From Cladobotryum mycophilum (Eukaryota > Ascomycota > Sordariomycetes > Hypocreales > Hypocreaceae): a stretch of 64,000 nucleotides of DNA. Location: contig CM071591.1 of assembly GCA_036429605.1 (NCBI GenBank), positions 2,852,001 through 2,916,000 of the forward strand, read 5' to 3'. Position numbers and translations under genes: made by a program. The stretch's first letter is position 1; each line of letters begins with the position of its first letter. Below, in pieces: positions 24,043 through 36,711 of the stretch. The notes beneath the pieces are model-generated. The model did not search any database. It worked only from the letters and a program-made list of their open reading frames with translations, and was not told the DNA's origin.

Positions 24043-26965
24043 ATGTCCGGCGCAGGAAGAGCACCCAGCCGCGCCAACGGATACGCTGACGATCGGTCGC
24101 GGGCTCCTGGTAACAATGGAGGAGGAGGAGGAGGAGGAGGAGGCTTCAGGAATGATATTCCAGATTCGAGGAATGCGCCGTCCCCTCAATTTGGGGGCAG
24201 TACGGCCCATAGGCGATCTCTATCCGCCAACCCTCGACGAACGACGGATGAACGACGATACGAGGAGCGCAGGGTTATGGAGAGGGCATTCGAGGCTGCT
24301 CAGGACCGATTGATAGCCCGCGCGCCGAGCCCCGATAAACCACATAGACGAGGGGGACCATCTGATAAACGATCTGCTGAAGTGCGTCGTCAAAAGTCTG
24401 CGGAGCTGCGACCGAGGGAACAGCGGGCAGAGGCTCCCCAAGGTATGATTGAAGTAACCCGGTATTCAGCTGGCCTCGAAATAGTGAGGGCTGACCTTTA
24501 AAAGCACCATGGAATCCCGAAGCAAGATTGGGAAAGCGAACCAGTGCGGCGCTGGCCTCGAGGCTCCCTAAGCTCCCTGCTGCTGCCAACCTACCCCCGT
24601 CATTACAACCTACGCCACTGAACGAGTTGGCATTAGAAGTTCAGGAGGCTGCCATCATCGAAGATCTCTTGTTTGTCTTCATGGGATATGAGGGGCAGTA
24701 CATTAGGTTTGGAAAGGGGTATAATCCGGAGGAGGAGAGAGACCGTTTATCGGGGCCGACATTTAGAATTCTTCCTGGTCTCGACCCCAGTTTACATGAC
24801 TTGACCAGATCCATACTTAAAACGGCAACTTACTATTCGGCCCTAGAGACCTTTGTCGACGTTCAGAGCCGTGCGGAATTTGGTGCTGTCAACCACGCTC
24901 TGTGCGCCTCGATTCGAAAGGTCTTACACGACTACCTTGTCATGATTGCCCAACTTGAGACGCAGTTCCTGACGAATGAGACGTTCACGGTTCATGTACT
25001 CAACATTCATATTCTACCCACGTGCCACATATTACACCAACTTTATGGATTGGCTCATGAGCTTCTAAAGAAGAATGCACTTCTAGATGACGAAAGCGAG
25101 GAGGAAGAGGATGACGATGCTGCATTTGACTATGATAAAATCATTGAGAAGTTGACAGACGGTGGCGATATGATACCTGGAAACATGACTGGTAAAAAGA
25201 TATACAAAGGTGGCGTTGTTCTAGGCATTGTAACGAAACGGCTCGAATCCATGTCTGGAGATCCCGCTGCCCGATCACTGCTCACCACGCTGTTGAGAGA
25301 TGCGAGCCGTCCGTACATGGTCATGTTAAACCAGTGGTTGCACCATGGAAGCATCAACGACCCACATGCCGAGTTCATGATCCGGGAGCAAAGGAGTATT
25401 GGACGAGAGAGGCTGGAAAGGGACTACATTGACGAGTATTGGGAGAGGAGATACACAATTCGCGACCACGATGTTCCGCCACAGCTGGAAGCTGTCAAGG
25501 ATAAGGTCCTACTCGCAGGCAAGTACCTTAACGTAGTTCGCGAGTGTGGTGGCGTGGATGTGAGCAAAGTTGTGATGGATCTGCCGATTTCATTCGACGA
25601 CAACCGGTTTCTGGAGAACGTCAACAGTGCCTATGCACACGCCAATGAATCACTGATGCAACTGCTCCTTACAACGCACGCATTGCCGCCAAGGTTACGC
25701 TCTATGAAACATTACTTCTTCCTCGACCCCTCGGATTACTTCTCCTATTTCCTAGAACTAGGCTCATCAGAGCTACGAAAACTAGTCAAATCTGTCAACA
25801 CCGGCAAACTCCAGTCTCTACTAGATCTAGTGCTACGCCAACCTGGTAGTGCAGTGTCTCTAGACCCTTTCAAGGAGGATGTCAAGGTGGAGATGAATGA
25901 GATTACGCTCATCAACAGTCTGCAACGGGTTGTGAATATCACAGGCATTGAACAGGGCGAGGCCCTTCAACCACTTGCTAATCAGCCGGCCATGGAGGCG
26001 GACAAGAACGCTTCTGGCTTCAGCTGCCTTCAACTCGACTATTCCGTACCTTTTCCCGTTTCATTGGTTATCAGCCGAAAAACTGTCTGGCGTTACCAGG
26101 CCCTCTTCCGTTTTCTGCTCTCCTTGCGCCATCTCGAGTCTCAGCTCTCAACCACATGGCAGACTCACACGAGAGGCGTGAGCTGGTCTCACAAGGGATC
26201 TAACCAGGAGCTCGAGGTCTGGAAACGACGAGCTTGGACTTTACGGGCCAGAATGCTCGTCTACGTGCAGCAGGTGCTGTACTTTTGCACTGCCGAGGTC
26301 ATCGAACCTAACTGGACCAAATTTATGTCGCGGCTAAAGACTAAGGAAGAGGGCCAGGGCCAGAAGGCAGGATTCATGCGGACAGTAGATGAGTTGATGC
26401 AGGATCACGTAGATTTCTTGGATACCTGCTTGAAAGAGTGCATGCTCACCAACAGCAAACTACTAAAGGTAAACCCCCACCCTTTAAACATGGCTCTTAA
26501 CCTCAGATATCTCTCTCTCTCCCCAGTCAAACTAACATTCCAATCTTGTAGGTCAACTCAAAACTCATGCAAACCTGCACAATCTTCGCCACCTACACAA
26601 ACTGGCTCTCCCGCGAACTCGACAAATCAGAGCCCGACCTCTCCAGCACAAACAAGCCGCCCAACATGTCGACCGACCAGTGGAAGCGCTTCCAGGCCAG
26701 CAAAGCCGCCAACGCCCGCCAGCCGCAGCAACAGTCCAACGAGGCCTCGATGATTGACGATGCCGAGGCGCGCATCAGCAACTTGTCGGACATTATCCGC
26801 AAGTGGGAGAGTAATTTCGGGAGGCACATGAAGATCCTCTCGGATTCGCTCAATCACTATGCGGCAACTGAGACGGTTGTCTTGCTGAGCTTGTGTGCTA
26901 GGTTGAGCACGGTGAATCAGGGGACGGAGTGGGCGGCGATTGGTGTGGAAGAAGATGATGCTTAG
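24043..26965 (+). CDS. SPC97: Gamma-tubulin complex component 2 (Spc97/Alp4)
   Basis: Subunit of the gamma-tubulin small complex that nucleates microtubules at the spindle pole body. Exons 24043-24442, 24505-26468, 26552-26965; 925 residues. The first 150 residues are low complexity with nine consecutive Gly at 26-34 coded by a GGA/GGT repeat. The GCP N-terminal domain starts near EVQEAAIIEDLLFVFMGYEG, followed by an acidic insert near residues 340-360 of the pattern DDESEEEEDDD (about 25086-25115). YWERRYTIRDHDVPP, AGKYLNVVRECGG and DPFKEDVKVEMNEITLI are closer to GCP2 than to GCP3 from recalled family sequence. C-terminal gamma-tubulin-binding domain follows (LVISRKTVWRYQALFRFLL). Introns are canonical; the start is the first ATG. 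Confidence 0.93.
24114..24149 (+). repeat. GGA repeat coding a glycine run
   Basis: In-frame GGA/GGG repeat in the first exon of GCP2, coding nine Gly. Likely length-variable between strains. Confidence 0.85.
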
Positions 26966-27605
26966 GCATGATGAATTGCGAATCAAGTTGCGACGCAAAC
27001 AACCAACCGTAACAAGGGGGCTACAGGAAGGGGTGTATTCACGATATTACGACTGTTTAGTGCATTGGCATGTTGATATGAGGTGTACGGCGTTGGTCAT
27101 GTCAAGAGAAAGAGGGATAGGGAGACGTAAGGGCATCATACTTAATATCACCGCGCGGCTATGAAGCAAAAAAGATGAGCTTGTTAATAATCGAATAAAA
27201 AAGACTATGGACCCCAAATCCCGAGCCATGATCATTGCATTAAAGCAAAAATAGTATGTATTTGCTGCGTAGTCATATGGAGATAGGTCATCCCATCCCA
27301 TGTGTAAATCAAATCAACACATAAAACCCCGCGGCGCCACCGCGATCCAAATCCTCTCGTGAGAGCTCGATGTATATGCCACCGCCATATGCCATGGGCC
27401 CATAATGCCCATGTTCCCCAGACGCGGATTTTCCCAAACCACATTCCATGTTGAAGAAAAGGAGAGAGAGAAAGAAAGAAAGAAAGAAAGGGGGTGGGGG
27501 AAGGATGAAGGATAAACTAAAATACAACTCCAAAACGCCAGGTTAATGCCTCTCCCAGATGTGGTGTATTCGTCGCTTCGTTAGAATATGCTGCGCTAGT
27601 AATCG
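26966..27605. other. Intergenic, 3' regions of GCP2 and the SNF2 helicase
   Basis: 640 bp between convergent genes. AG-rich run with GAAA repeats near 27461-27500. No gene seen. Confidence 0.5.
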
Positions 27606-30600
27606 TTACTTGAAAAGACTTCGAAGATCCATAAGCTTCTGTCTTGCTGCTTCCGCTTTGTCAAGTGCCTTATTCTGACCATCCATGCTGAGGCTCGCCA
27701 GCTTCATCTTCTTCTCCTGCAATTCTAGCATCTTCTCCTCAAAACTATCCCTCATGATATATCGGACTGTACGCACAGGTCTTTTCTGGCCTAGACGATG
27801 TACACGATCAATTGCTTGAGCCTCTGCAGCTGGGTTGTACTGAGGTTCCATCACGTAAACACTGCTGCCAGCAGTGAGGTTGAGGCCAAGCCCACCGGCC
27901 ATGATGGAAACAAGAATAACATGAACCCGGTTGTCATCACGGAAGCTATCCATAGCTGCAGTACGTGCTGTTCGGGTCATGCTACCATCCAATCGAGTAA
28001 ATGAGATGCCGGCAGCCTTCAGAGCCACCTCGATTAAATCCAAGTGTGACGTCCATCCGGAAAATACAACCGATTTGAAAGGAGGTTCATTTGGATTAGC
28101 CTCGCTGGCTGCCTTTGACTTGAGAAGATCTTCTAACAACGCTCTAGTTTTGGTATGAGGGCCATCGTATTTGTCTAAATTCTTTCCAGCGACCCTTGCC
28201 TTGGACTTAGGGGGGCCATCGTGCTCGGCGTCCACATCTTCGCGATGAAGCTCCACAAAATCGAGCCGAATATGTGCATTGCATACAGGGCAAGGTCCCG
28301 AGCCCTGGCCCGGCCCCATCATCGCTTGGCTCCTTTCTTGGTAGAATCTGATGCATGATCGGCAAACAACATGGAAACATGGAGTCATAAAACCAAGAAT
28401 ATCATCTTCTCTTTCCGCGTCCAAGTTTGATCCGTCATTAGAAGCAAGTTTCTTGCTGCACTCTATGCAGGCATCATTATTCGTATCTTGCATTAATTTG
28501 AACATTTCGTGTGCCTTTTGGTGAGACAATGCAGGTCCGTCGTCGTCATCGTCGTCGATATCAATCGCCATCTCTGCCGACATTCCTCTTAGGGCAGTAA
28601 GATCGTCCTCATTCAAAAGATCTTTACCATGTGCGCAGAGCAGCCGAAGGCGCAGGATGGCCTTGAGAATATGAATGTATGTATTTCCACCGAGAGCTCT
28701 GTCGGTGTTGGACCCAGCCAAAACTTTGACCCGGTCTTGAGCATTCTTCGCAAACAAGTCGTAGATGGTCCGCTCGTCGGGGCTAAAGTCAAGCCTTACA
28801 ACAAGATCTTCTCGAGGGGTAAGTCGATCTTATCCTTGAGACGACGTAGCGTAATTGTATCAACAAGAACACGAAGCTTTGGGACGATTTCCGGATCACA
28901 GGCCTTGAATGGCTCCACAATATGACGCAGGAATTTACCTCTTTCATGGAAGGGGTGTAGACGAAGAAATGAAAGAAGTGCTGCAAAATCGTCTAGTCGG
29001 TTTTGAACAGGTGTTCCCGTGACGGCCCAACGTCTCTGAGCCTGTAAGCGCACAATGGCCTTGAATTGCATGGTACTTTGCTCCCTGATCATGTGAGCCT
29101 CGTCTAGCACTATGCGGAACCATCCTAGCTCTTCCAACGGATAGACGCCCTCTTTGCCCTTGCGACGTGAACTCAGCTCGTTCGAAACAGATCCATAGGT
29201 CGTGATGACAATGTCGAAGGTAGCAAGTTTTGCTATGTCTTTGATGCGGTTCGATCCATGATAGATATGAAAGGAGAGACTGCCGGTATGAACGTGCTGC
29301 TTGATCTGTTCTTCCCAGTTTGTAACAGTACTCAGTGGGCAGATGATCAAGGTAGTCTTAATATTGCGAGCCAGGGGGTTAAACCCAGATTTGGTTGTGC
29401 AAGTAAAACTTCGTTTCTCGATGGTCTACCCTCAGGAGCGGATGGTTGTTCGGGCTCAAGGCATTCCCATTGTGCTGCCTCATCGGCGGTGCTTGCTATC
29501 AGAGACAAAATGCTCAGCGTCTTGCCCAGACCCATCATATCTGCTAATATTCCACCTCTAGTTTCCGGAGGGGGCAATTTTTGAGCTTGCCCAGTAATCA
29601 CATTGAAGTAAAGCCTCTGTCCGTTTGGACCGACTCTTGTTTGCCAAAAAGACACCATTTTCTTGTCATTAGCTTGAAGTTGTCGTGGTTTCTCTCTTGT
29701 TGACATGAAATAGAGTCCTTGCCTCTGATGCTTAAGCAGAGGTGTAAGAATGCAAGGAGCGGGATCCATGCCCGGGAGATCATCGTTCCTGGTGAGAGAA
29801 TCGAATACACCCATGACTTCTGAGCGAACCTCCTCAACCGTTCTCGTCGTGGCGGTGCTAGCCATAGTGCTTTGTGTATCCGAACGAGTAGGTCTAGGCG
29901 GAGGCGGCTGGTAATCTAGACTGTGAGGATTCTGCAGCCTAATGCCTCGTTGTAGCATGTAAGGGTGGATGAGCCGTAGGTGATGCCGAGTCAAATGCAC
30001 ACCGATATTTCTGGCATACTTGATAGGCCCATAAAGAACAACCTCCAAAATGTATGGGCGCGAGGTCTCGAGGCCCGGTTCTTCTCCTGGTCTCTTAGGC
30101 TGCGGAGGAATCCTACAGTCTGTTCTCATGCGAATGTTTGTGTCCAGCAAAGGGGCCAGAGCTGCCGCACCAGAATTATCAACGAGGCCAATCATTTCGC
30201 GCGTGTGGTCACAGACAGGAATCCTCAAGGTCCGGTCGTCTGCCGAGCGCCGGAGCAGAACTTTGACGCTGGGATGATATCCCGGACCCCACATGATCTG
30301 CATTCCAGGCTTCGGGGAGGGGACCTTGGTGCAATTAAGGGTGGTTTTTATCATGCCGTAGCACACCTCCTCTTCTCGGGGGTCCCTCAGCTCCTGGGTG
30401 TCATCGTCGGTAGCTACACTGACATGAGTAAATGTATACAACAGGCAAACAAACATGGTGAACGCCTCTTACCATCTGTCAAATCGACAGTCGATGCTCG
30501 CGAGCTTGCCGCACCATTATTTGCCTCTTTCCTTCTTTCTCTAACGTATTCTGCCAAAACGCCACTGCTGCCGCGCATCGGCGCGTTGGGTCCGCTGGAT

Positions 30601-31115
30601 GAGTCGTCTCCCTCATCGAGCCTGCGGCGTTTGGCTTGCGGAACAACAGACCGGTTTTGAACGTTATTCATTCGCTCGATCCAACCTCCCACACCATTTG
30701 CACTTGGCACTTGTCCGGGGGAAGGGATGTCCATATTAGGAGGTGTTGCGACAGGCGTCTCACTTGGACTGGCGAACTGGAAGACCATGGAGTTGCTGGA
30801 GTCGGTCCTGTCTTGGGGGTGAGGAGCTTGCTGCCATGCCGCAGGCTGATTCGGTGCGGCGTTTCTAAAATCTGTAGCGCTGGCGGTTCGACGGTTCGGT
30901 TGAAGCAGTGCAGCAGGGTTCCACGATGGCATCGCGCCTGCGGCAGATGAGGGTCGACCTTGAGGATTGTCAACAATAGTTGACATGTTATTAGACAGAA
31001 CGGATGGGTCTATGGCGGCGTCGAGAGCTTGTGTGCCCTCCGACATTACTGAGACGTCGCTCACGTGTGGTGAGGGAGAGTAGAGGGGCAGTGGGGATGT
31101 ACCATTTGAAGCCAT
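27606..31115 (-). CDS. SNF2-family helicase with RING finger (HLTF/Rad5-like), two frame breaks
   Basis: Predicted DNA-dependent ATPase and ubiquitin ligase of the Rad5/Rad16/HLTF group, acting in chromatin remodelling or replication-linked repair. Exons 31115-30473 and 30413-27606; about 1150 residues once two breaks are bridged. Order: Ser/Pro-rich disordered N-terminus with a basic AKRRRL patch, a HIRAN-like segment, helicase motif I GILADMMGLGKTLS, DEAH box VLDEAHMIRE, TGTPVQN, then a RING finger (CIECSKKL...CFHVVCRSCI...CPVC), then the C-terminal helicase lobe (IMAGGLGLNLT, DRVHRLGQKRPV). Frame breaks lie at the G5 run 29374-29378 and the G4 run 28816-28819 (plus strand). Adding one base in each joins ...NLGLTP to LARNIKTTLII and ...DKIDLPP to REDLVVRL, as in the family. 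ATG 31115 is the first in frame. Exact paralogue group not certain. Confidence 0.88.
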
Positions 31116-32283
31116 GCTTGAATAATGAGGAGGAGAATAGACGGTGCGATATGCAGCGCCACCTCTTTTATGACAAGAGGCAGCCTGCACACAGCACGTT
31201 GGACGATGAGCGGTTTACCGCTTGTTGGATCGAGGTTTAATTCGTCATCACCAGTTTATGAAAATCAGTGTGGTGCGTTGTAGGAAATCAGTGGCGATGC
31301 GCAGGCTGCTTCTCTGGGGGGTTTGCGTGAATGCCCCAGGCGTTGATAAGGCGGATGTTATCTAGAACGCGGGACAGGCGCGAGGGGCGTTGTGCGCGGC
31401 TACTAACGAAGCTTTACATCAAAAATGATGAGAGAGAGAAAGGGAAGAAGAGAAAGGAAAAAGCAATAAAACAGATAAGAGAGACGGTATGACGATTTAG
31501 TATGTCTGTTGACGGGAAGAGAAGCTTGCTCTTCTCAACGCACAAGCCACCAGCCACCAAATATCACAACGTACGTACGTAATGGTCTTGAAGTCTCTTG
31601 AAATCTCTTGTTGGAGATCTTCCTTTGTCTTTGTAGAATAAGGAGAGGAGAGAAATAGATAAACGAGAGAGAGAAAACACGCAGCACAGAGGAGGGAGAG
31701 AGGCAGAGAGAAGAAAGAGAGAAGGCTGGTGGTTTAAACCCATCAAAATCACAACCTGTGATCCGCAGGCAGGTAGTAGCATTAGTGGGGAGGGGAGGTG
31801 GTTTGCGTACAAGTAGCAGAAACTAATTAGTTTGCAGGTGGCGCCTTAAAGACTGAGAGCCTGTAAAGGTGGTGGGCGCAGTGGGTGCAGTGGATTTACA
31901 GTACAATCTGGAGTGCATGTGGCCGCTGTAATTCGGGGGGGAAGCAACCTCAAGCACATTTAGCGCTCTATAGGTGACTGGTCCACCACTTACAGGGCAT
32001 GCTGCAGTAGCTGCAGCCAAGATGGTCACCTGCACAGCACCGTTTGCAGCTACAGGGATAGACAGGCAGATGGATAGCTTTTTTTGGTCTGTGCGCCCCC
32101 CATTGCCCCCCAAGCTTCCAAATTCGCCCGTGTCAAGCCTTCTGGGGCTGAGCACGTGATGACTTTATCCAGTATCTCCTCATGCAAGGTTACCACCCCT
32201 TTGGAACAAGTCGGCACTCATCCCACAGACAATTTCGGGACTTTTGGACACTCCCCCTTTATTGTGTTTGTTTGTGTTTGTTT

Positions 32284-32324
<41 letters not shown>

Positions 32325-33776
32325 GATTTTTGTTGACATTAACATTAATGATCACCACCACCACCACCATTATCATCACCGCCGCCCTGCCATACCTCAC
32401 CATACTACTGTGAGATTATGCGTGTGCCCGCCCGGCCATGCAAGCTGACATGACTCGGGAAACCTGACGAAACCGCCATTATTGTCTACCGTAGGTATGC
32501 TGACGGTGTGTGCTCCGTAGCAACAGGAGCACCATACATGCTAGTATTACAAGTTTGTGCATGCATATATATATATTAAACTATATCCGATGTACCACTC
32601 TCAACTCATCGTCGATAGATACACCACCACCCATATTAATACATGCAGTAAGACGGGGGGCACGACAACATCGGAACCAGGCTGATTTGAGACATATGGA
32701 TCAGCTACTACCGCTACGGTGCGTGTCGCTAGTTGCCGATGGCGCCCTTCAAGGCCGCTCACAAGGCTGCCAGAATCCGTCAACTTGGTAATCCGGGAGC
32801 TGAGTTGTCAGAGCCTCAATAGGGTCAATACTTGTTGGTACGCACAGTACTAGGCATCCGGTTTCAGCCATAGCCACGTGAGACCCCCAAGACTACTCTG
32901 CTCCTCCGTATTTGTTATTCTCTCGACATTTTCAGAACACGTGTGCTTTCAATACGCGCATCCGTTTATCATACGTGACATGAGTAGTAGTGCCCAGTTG
33001 TGACGAGACATGCCTCATGAATCGAATGGGCTGGTTACTCGAGAGGCTGGTTCCAGGATAATACATGCATGTACTCCGTATGCAATGCAGCTACGGTTTT
33101 TCATCACACAGTACTCCATACTCCATACCTAGCAAGGAAACCATTTGCCTACATTGTAAAGATCATCGCAACGTCGTATCTCAGCAAATCACAGAATCAA
33201 TATTACGCATTACGGCCGCAAAGGATGGAGAGCATGTGAATACTGATTCAAAGTACCATGCAAGGATTCGAGACAAATCTTCGGCCATGATGAGGTCATG
33301 TCTCTCGGCTGCATTTTGCTACCACGCACCTGTACTCTGTATCTTCACAAAATACTAGGTACCTAGGTATTCCGTAACTGGACTTCAATGCAACCAGCAA
33401 AAGTTATGCATCACCACTTTCGCATTAAAGGTTGAGAGGTCTAATGATCTGCAGAGTCTGAATGAAATATAACTAAATCGTCTGGATAAATTAGGTAAAT
33501 AAATAACTAAAAACATTCAAATAAATAAATTAATACAAAATATGTAGACCCCTAGAAAACACAAAAATGCCTTCACAGCTCACACACTATGTATGCTTAC
33601 GTAATGCACAAGCCCACGGGGGCTCAATTTTCGTCAATTCTTGGTGGCCCCGCCATCCCCGCCAGTAATGCCAAAGTTGACGTGCTGTTCGATATTGGTG
33701 GTCCAACGGCTTGCCCTCTTGAGCCCCCAGATAACCCAGGGTCTGTCGGACCTTGAATCGGTAATTAATCCTCAAT
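31116..33776. promoter_or_regulatory. Divergent intergenic region between SNF2 helicase and SRP68
   Basis: 2.66 kb holding the promoters of both genes. It contains a GTT microsatellite (32286-32325), CAC/CAT repeats (about 32350-32375), one TACTCCGTA (33072-33080), near matches to it, and one TACCTAGGTA (33360-33369). AT-rich between about 33470 and 33560. No gene seen. Confidence 0.5.
32286..32325. repeat. GTT microsatellite
   Basis: Thirteen uninterrupted GTT units plus one base; flanked by T runs. Followed at about 32350 by CAC repeats on the same strand. Confidence 0.95.
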
Positions 33777-35734
33777 ATGGATGTTACCAAGTTCATAGTG
33801 GAGGGTCGTGACAAGGCTCTCCTCTATGGCGACTACTCTACCTACCATGGCCAACTAGTCAAGCGCCTGCTCAACTCCCGCAAGAAGCTGGGCATTGCAA
33901 CCAGAAATCGAGGCAAGTTTCGCAAAGGAGAGCAGGTTACAGCTGAGAGTGTTGGGCAAAATCATGAGTAAGGCTTCATCCTCACGCCGGGGAATCAATA
34001 CACTGACCTTGGCCTCAAGATATGTCCACCTACTCCTTCTCACCAGCGAACGTGCCTGGGCGCAGGCCATGAGCATGAAGTCGGCCCATACAGCGGATCA
34101 GAAAGGCATTGTCGGACGTACTCGATCTCATATCGTCTCCCGGCTGGAAAAGGCCGCTCGGACTGCCGAACAACTCGTCCAAATTCTCCTACAATCCGAA
34201 GCTTCTGGCGCAACGACAAATGATATCCTAGAGACTCGAGCCTATGCCTCCTTGATCAGGGGCGCTATGCAGTTCGAAAAACATAACTGGGAGCACTGTT
34301 TACGAAGCTATTCTACTACTCGCGTCATCTATAATGCATTGGCTACCGCTGGTAAAGGCGACATATTCAAGGATCTCCTTTCCGAGACGGTTGACCCCTC
34401 CATTCGTTACGCCGCATACCAACTGAAGACTCCTCGAACGATTCCTATTGCAGCCATTGCGAGAAAGGCGTTTCCTCGATCCGACGACAACTTGGTTCAA
34501 GAGATCAATCGCATCGACCCTAGCATCCTGACGGAGGAGGATGGAGAGGCTATGGAAGGCGTTTCTGGATCTGACAGTACTCTAAAAACCCTCACATGGC
34601 GATCGCGCGAAGTCAGTATTGAGGATGCGCAGATTGCAACTGCCTGGTCATCTGTTGGCGCGGCCAAGGAGCGCCTGACCGAGACTATCGCAAAGTTACA
34701 GGACAAGGGATCGCATGAAATTGCTGCTGCTTATGACGAAATTTTGACGGCGACCCAGGATGCAGTAGACGCTACCAAGGAGGCCATTGACGAACTCAAG
34801 GGCGAAGGGGCTGGTCAAAGCGATCCTCGAATGCAGAGTCTGCAAATAACACGTACAGCTGTCAACTACGAAATGATTAGCTGGAGAATTGGTCGCAACC
34901 GGGTCCTTACAGGCGTTCACGACGGTGCGACGGAGGAATACGGTTCCCTTAGGAGGAAAAAGAAGGCAGCATCTGTTGAGGAGAGAAGGGAGAGAGAGTT
35001 GCCACCAAGTAAAAAGCTAGCCAAGCTCAAGGAGAAAACAGCACTGTACGACGGCACTCTGCAGAACCTGGAGTCGATCAAGGAGTTGCCCGGTGTGGCT
35101 GCCGATGAAGGCCTCGCAACGAAGATTGAAGCCTATGAAAAATACTTTACGGCACTGAAGTATGTATTCTCACCCAAAGTATTATTCACCAATTGCTAAC
35201 CACTAGCATAGATACCTAGCGATTGCGCGCTCACATGCCATCACTGGCAACGCAGTCAATGCCCTGGCTCTCATCTATCGCTCCTTTGGGCTGTATCAAG
35301 ATGCAACCTCAAAGCTCCCTAAATCCGAAGACAGCTCAAATGACCTGCCCTTGAATCTCGATGTTTCTCCTGAGGCTATCAACTTCCTAGGCAAATTGCT
35401 TGACGGCGAGCTCCAACGCCATCGTGCTATCGTTCACGTCGACAACCTCCGCAAGGAGGGCAAGGCGGACACTACATCCGGCGTAAAGGCGCCCCTCGTC
35501 GAGCGATTGAATGAGTATCCTGTCGGCGGCGTTGACCTGAATAATCTCGTAGAATTCCCTCCCAAGATCGCCCTGATTCCAGTCAAGCCGATATTCCTCG
35601 ACGTGGCCTGGAACTACATCCATTACCCCGGAAAGGCTCCGGAACCTCCTACCGAGACTGCCAAGGGCGGTGCCGAGGAAGCCGAGCAACCTGCGGCGGC
35701 GCCCAAGAAGGGTTGGTTTGGCTTTGGACGGTGA
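33777..35734 (+). CDS. SRP68: Signal recognition particle subunit SRP68
   Basis: RNA-binding subunit of the signal recognition particle; with SRP72 it binds the S domain of SRP RNA. Exons 33777-33967, 34020-35159, 35212-35734, 617 residues (human 627). The N-terminal RNA-binding part reads GRDKALLYGDYSTYHGQLVK and KKLGIATRNRGKF, diagnostic of SRP68; the first intron falls between NHE and YVHLLLLTSERAWAQ. TPR-like helical middle follows, and the end is the conserved-style EFPPKIALIPVKPIFLDVAWNYI followed by a Pro/Ala tail and GWFGFGR. Both introns are GT-AG and keep the frame. Start is the first ATG. Confidence 0.95.
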
Positions 35735-36711
35735 TGGGGGGATTTATATATGTGCAAGCGCAAAATATACACACGGTCGCGACATGTCTATGCGACCTTA
35801 TTGCTTTACTTTAATGATTATACATAGCAGTGATCATTCTTTCTGATTGATGAACCTTAGAGTTAAGCAGTTCAAGTAGTCTCCCATTCCTTCTATCGTA
35901 TCAAGTGGAATAAATACCAAACCCTGAACATGATAGACAAATTCGTGTCTATTTGCTCCTCTCAATTTCCCACATCTCCAACCCGTTCTCCTGTTTCTTA
36001 ATATTATCCTCGATGTCTCTTACATCTTTTTGTTCTCTCTCTTTTAGTTCCTCTTACCATTAGCCACACTCGCTCAACCCATCCCACCATTTTAGTCCAA
36101 GTGTAAATCAAGTCTCAACTCAAACTATGGACCAAGTACCTACCTAGGTACATGTCAAATTGAAGGGTCTCGCAAGCGACATAGAACCGTAGAGTTTAAT
36201 CCATAACCAAGGTGATAGGATCAGCTAGCAGCCTGCCATACTTTCTACAAGACACTCACCTAATCAATGCACATACATCCGTATGAGCACTACCTAGGTA
36301 TAGATGGGTTGAGCAAACGCGGATCATCATAATTAGTTGGATAATGATACAAAAAAGTAATCACAAACGAAATACGTCAAGTAGAACAAAATTTGAAGTT
36401 CCAAAGTTGGAGGGGGAGGTATCATTATCATCATCTACCTGTCAAAGGTCTTTTTTCCCTGTATACATGCCACCGGAAATACTGTCCCCCTTGATAGAGT
36501 TCCATCAATCATAAACAACCCAAACTCTTTTTAAATCTTTTGATGCTCCAACGCCTGTTCCGCCAGCCGTAAAATTAAGGACATTGGTAAAAGGTGTAAG
36601 CGCGTAGCAACTGAGGCGGGGGTATGAGTACACTGTAAATACAAGAAGAAGAGGTATCTATGCCGCTTCTCAGAATATCCGAACAAGTTTTGTTACATTT
36701 AATACGCTTCT
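35735..36711. other. Intergenic between SRP68 and SSC1
   Basis: 977 bp between convergent genes. Two exact TACCTAGGTA palindromes at 36141-36150 and 36291-36300, 150 bp apart. Pyrimidine-rich in the middle. No gene seen. Confidence 0.5.
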
